From Elusimicrobiota bacterium (GTDB lineage Bacteria > Elusimicrobiota > Endomicrobiia > Endomicrobiales > Endomicrobiaceae), in contig JAFXOV010000038.1 in the NCBI GenBank assembly GCA_017528425.1, forward strand, positions 1 to 37,776: DNA of 37,776 bases. Reading direction: 5' to 3'. A program made the translations under genes and the position numbers. Every line of letters begins with the position of its first letter. Position 1 is the stretch's first letter. The notes below the pieces were generated by a model. The model did not search any database. It saw only the letters and a program-made list of their open reading frames with translations, and had not been told where the DNA came from. Shown here in pieces: positions 32,280-37,776 of this stretch.

Positions 32280-33168
32280 TCAAAAAATCCTTTATTTCTC
32301 TATCAATAATGTCGAATTTTTCGCACAACGGTTTTAATGACGGGTTTATAAATAACTTTCCGTCCGCATTATGCGGTATTCTTTTCGCTATAAAAGCGAT
32401 TGCGTCTGATTTGTTATAAATAGAATTGATTTGCGTCGTAAACTCTATCTCGTCTTTGCTCTGCTCTGCCTGTTTCTCTAACGCCTTCTTTTGTTCTTCC
32501 TCAATCTCTTTTGCGGTTTTCTTGTGTTTTAATTTTCCGAACTCGCCGTTATACAAGCGTAGTAAGTTGTTGCCCTTTAATAACCAATTTGCCGTCGGTA
32601 TGAACTTTGTGTCCGTTTCAAATTTTAAACCTTTCAACGTGTAAATAAGGTCGGGCAATTTTTCTCGCAAGTCTTCGATTTGCGAACTATACTTCTTTAA
32701 TGCCTCAATTTCTTCCGATGATAAAATAGGTTTTTTGCCGAATACGTCTTCATAATTTTTGTCGAAGTCGGATAACAACCATCGTGTTTGAACCGCAACT
32801 CTGCTATTTTCCGATTTTGCCTGTTGTTTGTTTAGATTACGCATTATTCTATCGGATATATAGCAATCGTCTTCGATATGGAATAAGTCGTAATCGTCTA
32901 AAATCTGCTTGACAAATTTTGTGTCGATTCTTAAATCGTCTGCAAGCACGTCTATATCATCAACAAGTAAATTGTTGCCGTGCATAAACTCAACGATTCG
33001 CCAAAAAATACCGTAAGCACCGACGGCGACGAAACTTTCGAGTTCTTCTTGCGACATTTCTTTCGACATCTTCCGAAAATCTCGAAACATTTTTAATATC
33101 TTTCCGTCTTGGCTCGCTGATTCATCGTGCGAAAAATACGGTTTTGTAATCTCTGAAACTTTTGCCAT
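32257..33168 (-). CDS. Putative replication initiator (DUF4373/Lin1244-Lin1753-like)
   Basis: 303 residues. N-terminal 110 resemble the phage replisome-organiser family: PYFSHDESASQDGKILKMF, GAYGIFWRIVEFMHGNNLLV, then a winged-helix part LFHIEDDCYISDRIMRNL. The middle has a coil rich in Glu/Lys. The family is thought to bind the origin and load helicase. No primase, helicase or polymerase is present, so host replication would be recruited. Origin repeats inside or near this gene were not clearly seen; the array at 34338-34475 is a candidate. Confidence 0.7.
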   Translation of the reverse strand: MAKVSEITKPYFSHDESASQDGKILKMFRDFRKMSKEMSQEELESFVAVGAYGIFWRIVEFMHGNNLLVDDIDVLADDLRIDTKFVKQILDDYDLFHIEDDCYISDRIMRNLNKQQAKSENSRVAVQTRWLLSDFDKNYEDVFGKKPILSSEEIEALKKYSSQIEDLREKLPDLIYTLKGLKFETDTKFIPTANWLLKGNNLLRLYNGEFGKLKHKKTAKEIEEEQKKALEKQAEQSKDEIEFTTQINSIYNKSDAIAFIAKRIPHNADGKLFINPSLKPLCEKFDIIDREIKDFLNEQEEVF

Positions 33169-33190
33169 TCTCTTGTCCTGTGGTTATTCT

Positions 33191-33526
33191 TTATTTTTTA
33201 AGGTTGTAGAACTCGTCGTACATTCCTCGATTTAGGTCAATAAAAAACATTGAATTAGCAACGGTATTAATTAAATGAATGTCGGGTATAAAACCTAAAT
33301 CTTTTATACATTGAGAAGTTGCCTTCGGAATGTAATAGTTATCCCATAACCTTTTTGACTTGTACTCTTTAATCTCTCTTACTCTATCTTCAATACAATT
33401 TGTTATGATTTGATTTTCGTATTGATTGAAAAATGGGATAAATTTGCGAACGAAAAATAATAAATTTCGTTTTACTTGCGTTGTTGCAAATGGTTTGTTA
33501 AAATCTTTTTTGTACTTTTTAGGCAT
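33191..33526 (-). CDS. Unknown early protein
   Basis: 111 residues, basic and aromatic (KRNLLFFVRKFIPFFNQYEN, KSKRLWDNYYIPKATSQCIK, FFIDLNRGMYDEFY). Overlaps the RHH gene stop by 8 nt. No family recognised; location before the replication gene suggests a replication or regulatory accessory. Confidence 0.65.
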   Translation of the reverse strand: MPKKYKKDFNKPFATTQVKRNLLFFVRKFIPFFNQYENQIITNCIEDRVREIKEYKSKRLWDNYYIPKATSQCIKDLGFIPDIHLINTVANSMFFIDLNRGMYDEFYNLKK

Positions 33527-33680
33527 TTTTTGTATCTCTCTCTATCTTTTCTCTTAATGCTTGTACTACATAATTACTGCGTGATGTTTCCTGTTGTTCT
33601 ACGATTTCGTCGGTCTTTGCCAATAAATCGAACGGAATGCCGATACTAACGGGTACGCAGGTTTTAGGTAATTTTGTCAT
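33519..33680 (-). CDS. Ribbon-helix-helix (CopG-type) regulator
   Basis: 53 residues from MTKLPKTCVPVSIGIP. The RHH pattern is clear: strand VPVSIGIP, helix FDLLAKTDEIVEQQ, turn ETSRSNY, helix VVQALREKIER. An upstream in-frame ATG at 33707 is rejected because AGAAAGGAAAAGCGGAA is placed for 33680. As the first gene of the leftward operon it probably acts as a Cro-like or autoregulatory repressor. Confidence 0.78.
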   Translation of the reverse strand: MTKLPKTCVPVSIGIPFDLLAKTDEIVEQQETSRSNYVVQALREKIERDTKNA

Positions 33681-33714
33681 TTCCGCTTTTCCTTTCTTTT
33701 TAAGCAATATAAAG

Positions 33715-33754
33715 TAACACGAAAATTAACGGCAATTTTTGTCGTTTCGTGTTA
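33715..33754. repeat. 10-bp inverted repeat, candidate operator
   Basis: TAACACGAAA (33715-33724) faces TTTCGTGTTA (33745-33754) over a 20-bp spacer. The right arm overlaps the extended -10 of the rightward promoter. It may be an operator for the RHH protein, or a hairpin in the leader of the leftward mRNA. Confidence 0.6.
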
Positions 33755-33758
33755 TAAT
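33750..33758 (+). promoter_or_regulatory. Extended -10 promoter toward the repressor
   Basis: TGTTATAAT: TATAAT at 33753-33758 with an upstream TG, no recognisable -35. It would give a leader of about 105 nt to the repressor gene. Confidence 0.5.
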
Positions 33759-33797
33759 GTTAATAATTAATTAATTAATAATTAATCTGATAAGACC

Positions 33798-33825
33798 ATT
33801 ATACATAAATTATGTTCATTGTCAA
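33798..33825 (-). promoter_or_regulatory. Main leftward early promoter
   Basis: Minus-strand TTGACA (33825-33820), 16-bp spacer, TATAAT (33803-33798): consensus at both boxes. It should drive the long leftward operon from the RHH gene to the integrase-side end. Two operators overlap it. Confidence 0.82.
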
Positions 33826-33837
33826 CATAATTAATGT
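33803..33837. promoter_or_regulatory. Two operator-like palindromes over the early promoter
   Basis: ACATAA-A-TTATGT (33803-33815, perfect arms) and ACATAATTAATGT (33825-33837, one arm imperfect) have centres 22 bp apart, two helical turns. One lies within the promoter spacer, the other over the -35. They are the likely sites of the Xre-family repressor. Confidence 0.6.
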
Positions 33838-33870
33838 TTATTTACAAAACTTCATACAAAAGGAGTATAT

Positions 33871-34236
33871 ATGTTCGGTGCAAAATTAAAAAAAATTAGG
33901 AATCATTTTTCGGCTACACAAGACAAAATGGCTGAATTTTTGGGAATCGGAACAAGGACATACACTTCTTATGAACGTAACGAAAATAATCCCCCATATT
34001 CTATGTTGGTTTCACTTTGCAAGAATCAAAATGTTAATCTAAATTGGCTTATTGCTGACGTCGGGAATATGTTTAATCCGCCCGAATATAACGATTCTTT
34101 CGAGGAAATATTTGAAAATATAGAAAACCATAGAAAGAATATTGAAAACGAAAAACAATCATCATATAATGCTACAAAAAACTTCCTGCGTGATGAAGTT
34201 CGGCAGATACTAAAAGACGAAGGCATTATAAAATAG
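33871..34236 (+). CDS. Xre/cI-like repressor
   Basis: 121 residues. HTH_3 domain at 1-60: FGAKLKKIRNHFSATQDKMA, EFLGIGTRTYTSYERNENNP, PYSMLVSLCKNQNVNLNWLI. The C-terminal 45 residues form a charged helix, probably for dimerisation; there is no LexA/cI peptidase domain, so induction would not be by simple self-cleavage. Ribosome site AAAAGGAGTATAT. Divergent from the early operon, as in temperate immunity regions. Confidence 0.88.
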   Translation: MFGAKLKKIRNHFSATQDKMAEFLGIGTRTYTSYERNENNPPYSMLVSLCKNQNVNLNWLIADVGNMFNPPEYNDSFEEIFENIENHRKNIENEKQSSYNATKNFLRDEVRQILKDEGIIK

Positions 34237-34247
34237 GAGTATTTTGA

Positions 34248-34337
34248 ATGAAGGCAATAATTTTAGGTCTTTTGATAGTTATAGGGATAAACTTTTTATT
34301 GAGTATTCCTGCGGTATTTTTAAAAAAGAAAAAATAG
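34248..34337 (+). CDS. 29-residue single-TM peptide in the immunity operon
   Basis: Sequence MKAIILGLLIVIGINFLLSI then PAVFLKKKK, preceded by AGGAGTATTTTGA, 11 nt after the repressor stop. One membrane helix with a C-terminal Lys cluster. Because it would be made in the lysogen together with the repressor, a superinfection-exclusion role is attractive but unproven. Confidence 0.6.
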   Translation: MKAIILGLLIVIGINFLLSIPAVFLKKKK

Positions 34338-34475
34338 TTATTCGGACGCATTACTAATAGTATTCGGACGTAATACGGACGTATAAATATTTTATACGAA
34401 CGTAATACGAACGTATTACAAGCGTATTACGAATAAAAAACTTGCGTAATACGAATAAAATTGTTTCGTAATACC
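34338..34475. repeat. Phased CGTAATACG repeat array (candidate origin/iterons)
   Basis: Decamers of type ATWCGRACGT start at 34340, 34362, 34373, 34394 and 34405, with a looser copy at 34416: spacings of 22, 11, 21, 11 and 11 bp, one or two helical turns. CGTAATACG or its complement recurs at 34369, 34401, 34411, 34423 and 34445. GTAATACG-AA-CGTATTAC (34402-34419) is a perfect palindrome. The stretch is non-coding. It may be where the initiator or a regulator binds cooperatively on one DNA face. Confidence 0.65.
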
Positions 34476-34513
34476 ATAAAATAAAATAAAAGAAAAGAAA
34501 ATAAAAGAAAAAT

Positions 34514-34539
34514 AAGAATTAATAAATTAATTCTTTTTT
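34514..34539 (+). terminator. Hairpin terminator 1 after the immunity operon
   Basis: AAGAATTAAT-AA-ATTAATTCTT, a 10-bp perfect but AT-rich stem (34514-34535) followed by Ts. Confidence 0.6.
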
Positions 34540-34547
34540 AATACGAG

Positions 34548-34577
34548 AGAAAGTTTTTAAAAAACTTTCTTTTTTTT
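34548..34577 (+). terminator. Rho-independent terminator 2 after the immunity operon
   Basis: An 11-bp perfect stem (AGAAAGTTTTT / AAAAACTTTCT, 34548-34570) with a 1-nt nominal loop (some inner pairs will open) and seven more Ts. Insulates the late operon from repressor transcription. Confidence 0.78.
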
Positions 34578-34784
34578 ATGGCGTGAATGCGGAAAAATAA
34601 AAGTTTTTGCAAGAAAAATAATAGAAGAACAATTAATTTTTTGTCAATATATTGTAAACAAATGTAAACACGAATTTTTTTAATAATAAATATTGTTTCG
34701 GGCAAATTTAAAAAATCTTAATTACTTAATTACTAATGATTTTTTGCGAAAAATAATTTATTCTCAAAAGTGAAATTTGAACAA
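34578..34784. other. AT-rich gene-free stretch
   Basis: No ORF with a ribosome site. Contains ATATTGTAAAC at 34649-34659, identical to one arm of the attP core palindrome, followed by a second GTAAAC. No convincing promoter boxes could be set. The late promoter is expected here or in the leader beyond it. Confidence 0.5.
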
Positions 34785-34890
34785 ACATACGAAGTAGCAC
34801 AATGCAGAGTGTTTGCTCTGTCGTGGGAACGGCGAAAAGTGTTGATGTTCGTTAAGTTTCAGGACGTACCACGAGAGAAGAAAGAGCAAA
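34785..34890 (+). promoter_or_regulatory. GC-richer, foldable leader of the late operon
   Basis: After AT-rich DNA this stretch is clearly richer in G and C and is non-coding. It can form CAGAG/CTCTG (34805-34820) and, one base later, an outer stem CGTGG/CCACG (34822-34826 and 34869-34873) enclosing GAAC/GTTC (34827-34850). Two neighbouring stem-loops at the start of a 27-kb operon could be an antitermination or stability element; this is inference. Confidence 0.35.
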
Positions 34891-34891
34891 A

Positions 34892-35281
34892 ATGTTTTTA
34901 CAAATCGGTAATAGAAACGTAAAACATTCTGAAATTTTATTTTTGTCTGACATCAAAGATTTTACGAATAGAAAAATATACAAGTTTTTCAACCCGATGA
35001 ATGACAAAGTTCATATAATTTTATGCGAAACGCACATTGAAACAAAAGAAGTATTTGAACAAAAACTATCAGGTATTAAAGCGTCAAAGGTTTTAGAACG
35101 GGAAAAATGCCGATTGCTCTATACTTCTTATGATATTACACGACAAACTTCTAAACCTTATGGTTGGGTTTATGGCGAAAATAAAGAAATTCACGATAAA
35201 AACGGAAATGTTATTCGTACCGAAGTAAGAAGATGTGATTTTCACGGGCAAAAAGAACTTATCGAAAGTATTGAAAAATAG
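34892..35281 (+). CDS. Unknown protein upstream of TerS
   Basis: 129 residues, first gene of the late operon (AGAAAGAGCAAAA before the ATG). Contains KIYKFFNPMNDKVHIILCET, a charged middle with KASKVLEREKCRLLYTSYDI and a basic end VRRCDFHGQKELIE. Not recognised. Could be a packaging accessory or a regulator of late genes. Confidence 0.7.
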   Translation: MFLQIGNRNVKHSEILFLSDIKDFTNRKIYKFFNPMNDKVHIILCETHIETKEVFEQKLSGIKASKVLEREKCRLLYTSYDITRQTSKPYGWVYGENKEIHDKNGNVIRTEVRRCDFHGQKELIESIEK

Positions 35282-35288
35282 GCGTGAT

Positions 35289-35699
35289 ATGGTTGATTTA
35301 CCTAAATTGACAACTAAACAACAACAATTCGTCCTACATTACACTATAAACGGCGGTAATGCAAGCGACGCATATCGTTCTGCCTATGATTGCTCTAAAA
35401 TGTCCGATAAAGCAATAAACGTAGAGGCGTGTAAATTATTAAAAAACCCTAATGTTACCCTATGGCTTAATCAAGCAGAACTCAATAAGCAAGAAGTTTT
35501 CGAGGACGAATTAAAATATTCGGTTAAAGATTGTTTCGATGAACTTTCTGACGTTCAAAAAAGAGCAAAAAAAGATAAAGGCAATTATTCGCAAGAAATA
35601 AAAGCAATAGAACTCAAAGGAAAATTAGCAGGACACTTCATAGACAAACATCAAGTTACGGGCGGTGGTCTTGCAGATGTTCTCGATAAGTTGCAGTAA
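35289..35699 (+). CDS. terS: Terminase small subunit
   Basis: 136 residues. N-terminal HTH of the Terminase_2 type: LTTKQQQFVLHYTINGGNAS, DAYRSAYDCSKMSDKAINVE, ACKLLKNPNVTLWL. C-terminus ends GGGLADVLDKLQ. It recognises the packaging site and recruits TerL. The ATG at 35289 is taken because it begins the conserved pattern and lies 7 nt past the preceding stop; an upstream in-frame ATG lies within the previous gene. Confidence 0.88.
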   Translation: MVDLPKLTTKQQQFVLHYTINGGNASDAYRSAYDCSKMSDKAINVEACKLLKNPNVTLWLNQAELNKQEVFEDELKYSVKDCFDELSDVQKRAKKDKGNYSQEIKAIELKGKLAGHFIDKHQVTGGGLADVLDKLQ

Positions 35700-35710
35700 T
35701 CGGAGTTATT

Positions 35711-37264
35711 ATGCAGGAACTCTCGATTAATAACATCGCAACACTTCAAAGATTAAAAGACGACTTGCCTTATCTCGCAAGTAATCTGCTTAAAATAAAA
35801 ACTAAAAACGAAGGTCTTGTCAATTTTAGAATGACAAACATTCAACTTGACGCACATAACCGAATCGAAAATCGGAAAAAAGAAGGTAAACCGTGTAAAG
35901 TTGTTTTCCTTAAATCTCGTCAAGTCGGTATGTCAACTTATACCGAATCAAGATTCTTTCAAAAAACTTTATTCAATAAAGCAAAAAACGCTTTTGTTCT
36001 CGCTGATAAATCAGATTCCGCAAGAAACATTTTCGCTATGACGAAAAGATATTATGACAACTTGCCCGAATCTATGCAAATTCCGTTAAAGTTCGATAGT
36101 ACCGAACAATTAGTATATGAAACCGATTCAAGTTTTAGAGTAGGTACGGCAGGAAGTAAATCCGTCGGACGTTCAATGACTATCAATTATTTTCACGGTT
36201 CGGAAGTTGCCTTCTGGTCTAACGCTAACGAAATCGTTTCGGGTATGTTGCAAACGATTCCCGATAATCCCGATTCTGAATTGATATTAGAATCAACCGC
36301 AAACGGAACGTCGGGCGACGGTGCATATTTTTACAATATGGTTCAAGCAGGATTAGAAAAAAACTCGGATTTTATGACGCTTTTCTATCCGTGGTTTGCA
36401 CAAAAAGAATATCGAAGACCGATTATAGAACCGATAAAATGGACGGACGAAGAATTAGAACTCAAAGCATTATATAATCTTGAAGACGAACAATTAATGT
36501 GGCGACGTGCTAAATTGATGTCCGACTTTAAAGGACGGGAATATCTTTTCAAGCAAGAATATCCGTCAAGCATTCAAGAGGCGTTTATTACAACTTCTAA
36601 CGCTTTAATACCTCTTAACTACATAGAACTTGCAAGAAAGAATGTTCTTTCGGGTGAAGGAATGCCGATAGTTATAGGCGTTGACCCTGCAAGAAGTTCC
36701 GATAGAACAATCATAACAATTCGTCAAGGACGTGTAGTACAAAAGATTTATCGTTACGACAAAATGGATAATGTCCGACTTGCAGGAATACTCGCACGAT
36801 TAATAGATATGATAAAACCTGCAAGAATATTCATCGACTACGGACACGGAACGGGCGTATATGACATTCTTAATTCACAAGGTTACGGGTCAATTATAGA
36901 ACTCGTACAATTCGGTTCTTCCGCATACGATAACAAAAAATATGCGAATAGACGTGCGGAAATGTTCGATAAAATGCGTTCTTGGTTTATGCAGGCAGGC
37001 GGTGTCTTTATCAAAGACCAAGAATATATCGAAGAATTTGTAAGAGATATTTCGATTATTCCCGATTTAAAAGTGTCGGATTCTACGGGGCGTTACTCAT
37101 TAGAGAAAAAAGAAAATATTGTCAAAGGTACGGAAATACATTCAACTGACTTTGCAGATTCTCTCGCACTTACCTTCGCAAGCCCTGTCGCTAACGTCAA
37201 AAAAGAATTTGGATTTAATCAAAATAATCAAAGAGTTATTAATAAAAATTGGCAAGAAAGGTAG
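35711..37264 (+). CDS. terL: Terminase large subunit (ATPase and nuclease)
   Basis: 517 residues. ATPase domain: Walker A-like SRQVGMST (69-76), Walker B-like strand with E165 in YFHGSEVAFW, motif III around LILESTANG. Nuclease (RNase H-like) domain with candidate metal ligands D325 (VIGVDPARSSDRT), D376 (IFIDYGHGTG) and D480/D483 (HSTDFADSLALTF). The motor pumps DNA through the portal and cuts it. Overlap-free but close spacing (11 nt) to TerS. Confidence 0.95.
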   Translation: MQELSINNIATLQRLKDDLPYLASNLLKIKTKNEGLVNFRMTNIQLDAHNRIENRKKEGKPCKVVFLKSRQVGMSTYTESRFFQKTLFNKAKNAFVLADKSDSARNIFAMTKRYYDNLPESMQIPLKFDSTEQLVYETDSSFRVGTAGSKSVGRSMTINYFHGSEVAFWSNANEIVSGMLQTIPDNPDSELILESTANGTSGDGAYFYNMVQAGLEKNSDFMTLFYPWFAQKEYRRPIIEPIKWTDEELELKALYNLEDEQLMWRRAKLMSDFKGREYLFKQEYPSSIQEAFITTSNALIPLNYIELARKNVLSGEGMPIVIGVDPARSSDRTIITIRQGRVVQKIYRYDKMDNVRLAGILARLIDMIKPARIFIDYGHGTGVYDILNSQGYGSIIELVQFGSSAYDNKKYANRRAEMFDKMRSWFMQAGGVFIKDQEYIEEFVRDISIIPDLKVSDSTGRYSLEKKENIVKGTEIHSTDFADSLALTFASPVANVKKEFGFNQNNQRVINKNWQER

Positions 37265-37271
37265 GCAAAAT

Positions 37272-37514
37272 ATGAAAATCTCTCATTGGTGGTTAGGTCT
37301 TCCGGGGATTCTTTACGATTTGTTCGACGGGGCAGGAAGTGGAAATAACAATAATACCGTTGTTACTCCTGCAAAAACCGAAGAAAATACAGAAGATAAA
37401 ACCGCAAAAGAAAAAGCAAATGTTTACAACTATTATACAAGTGATTCCGAAAACGGAAATACTTTGTTCCAATCGCAGAAAAAGACGAAACGAACGCTTT
37501 TCGGCGAGGGGTAA
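37272..37514 (+). CDS. Small protein after terminase, unknown
   Basis: 80 residues: amphipathic aromatic N-terminus MKISHWWLGLPGILYDLF, a Gly/Asn linker (GAGSGNNNN), a charged stretch and a final TKRTLFGEG. The ATG at 37272 has AAGAAAGGTAGGCAAAA upstream, overlapping the TerL stop. Its C-terminal LFGEG recalls the FGG ends of the next small protein. Possibly a minor virion or core protein; unknown. Confidence 0.7.
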   Translation: MKISHWWLGLPGILYDLFDGAGSGNNNNTVVTPAKTEENTEDKTAKEKANVYNYYTSDSENGNTLFQSQKKTKRTLFGEG

Positions 37515-37549
37515 AATAACATTCCTTATTGAATGGACATACTTGATAG

Positions 37550-37575
37550 ACGGGCTGAAAGTATAAACCGCCCGT
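37550..37575. other. Intergenic hairpin before the head genes
   Basis: ACGGGC (37550-37555) and GCCCGT (37570-37575) form a 6-bp stem with a 14-nt loop and no T-run. It is in the 180-bp gap between 37514 and the start at 62 of the circle. A processing or mRNA-stability role is possible. Confidence 0.4.
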
Positions 37576-37635
37576 TGCTCACTATCTCTCTCTTCTTAAA
37601 TCTCCTGTGGTAGCAGAAACACACAAGAAAAAGTT

Positions 37636-37776
37636 AACGGCGGTGCAACTTAAAAAATCCGCCTTTTATAAGTTAAAAAAGAAAGGTGGTATAAAAATGG
37701 GTTTATTCGGTGGCGGTACAAGAACAGTTGTACAATCAGCACCGCAACAAGCGGTAAAAGACGAAAAAAAAGATAT
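37636..37776. repeat. Terminal direct repeat, right copy; holds a partial second copy of the first gene
   Basis: Identical to 1-141. The ATG at 37697 is the same start as at 62, cut by the window end, and is not an additional gene. Confidence 0.95.

Noticed and set aside
34338-34475. Possible CRISPR-like array
   Set aside because: Units are about 10-11 bp, degenerate and without spacers of uniform length; no cas genes.
34802-34855. 17-codon ORF starting at ATG in the late leader
   Set aside because: No ribosome site, and the bases are needed for the predicted stems.
37576-37592. CTCACTAT word like the core of a T7 RNA polymerase promoter; also TAATACG words in 34369-34547
   Set aside because: No phage RNA polymerase is encoded, no full promoter is present, and the TAATACG words are better explained as part of the phased repeat array.
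1-37776. tRNA genes, DNA or RNA polymerase genes, insertion sequences
   Set aside because: None were recognised on reading both strands; small divergent tRNAs cannot be fully excluded without a scan.

Overview
The window is one complete, circularly assembled genome of a temperate, T7-like (short-tailed, podovirus-type) phage. Bases 1-141 recur exactly at 37636-37776, so the unique circle is 37,635 bp. A 141-base overlap looks like an assembler k-mer overlap, which suggests a metagenomic contig, although a short real redundancy cannot be excluded. The DNA is AT-rich, most genes have GAAAGG/AGGAG-type ribosome sites, and TAA, TAG and TGA are all used as stops. T7-type ejection proteins (gp13-, gp14-, gp15- and gp16-like) point to a Gram-negative-type envelope. 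The host cannot be fixed from the sequence. A small protein at 23173-23451 reminds me of gut Gastranaerophilales (non-photosynthetic cyanobacterial lineage) proteins, but this is only a weak hint.

Layout of the + strand, going around the circle. A structured leader (about 34785-34890) precedes an unknown gene, TerS and TerL (35289-37264), then small virion proteins, a gp13-like protein, portal, a Bbp19-like protein, scaffold, an unknown head gene, major capsid protein (followed by a clear terminator), tail tube A- and B-like proteins, gp14- and gp15-like core proteins and a 2275-residue ejection protein with an HEFAH zinc-protease motif. A T7-type tail fibre (18066-19775) follows. Next comes the most notable system, a complete diversity-generating retroelement (DGR): target protein with variable repeat VR (19807-20883), a DNA hairpin, Avd (20941-21351), template repeat TR (21368-21488), a structured spacer and a DGR-type reverse transcriptase (21720-22838). 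In the order target, avd, TR, RT it matches Bordetella phage BPP-1. TR and VR differ at 15 positions, every one an adenine in TR, with no change at the 96 other positions. The + strand block ends with a lysis module (two membrane-linked proteins and a GH24 endolysin) and a bidirectional terminator.

Lysogeny and early functions lie in the remaining 10 kb. A short leftward operon (24528-25230) has a near-consensus promoter. It is followed by a probable attP (11-7-11 bp core palindrome flanked by paired 11-mers) and a tyrosine integrase (25696-26787). A long leftward early operon (33680 down to 26784) encodes an RHH regulator, a putative replication initiator, a zinc-ribbon protein, a probable Tad1/Acb2-type cyclic-nucleotide sponge against Thoeris/CBASS, many very small overlapping genes, a MazG-like pyrophosphohydrolase, a LuxR-type HTH protein and a possible excisionase. 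Its promoter (33798-33825) is overlaid by two palindromic operators, and the divergent Xre-family repressor (33871-34236) is cotranscribed with a 29-residue membrane peptide. Beyond the repressor lies an array of CGTAATACG-type repeats with about 11-bp phasing, a candidate origin or regulatory array, then two tandem terminators.

In working together, the repressor and integrase would hold lysogeny. The leftward operon would start replication and counter host defence. The rightward operon would build the virion. The DGR would continually rewrite the C-type-lectin-like tip of the receptor-binding protein. No RNA polymerase, DNA polymerase, tRNA or CRISPR array was seen.
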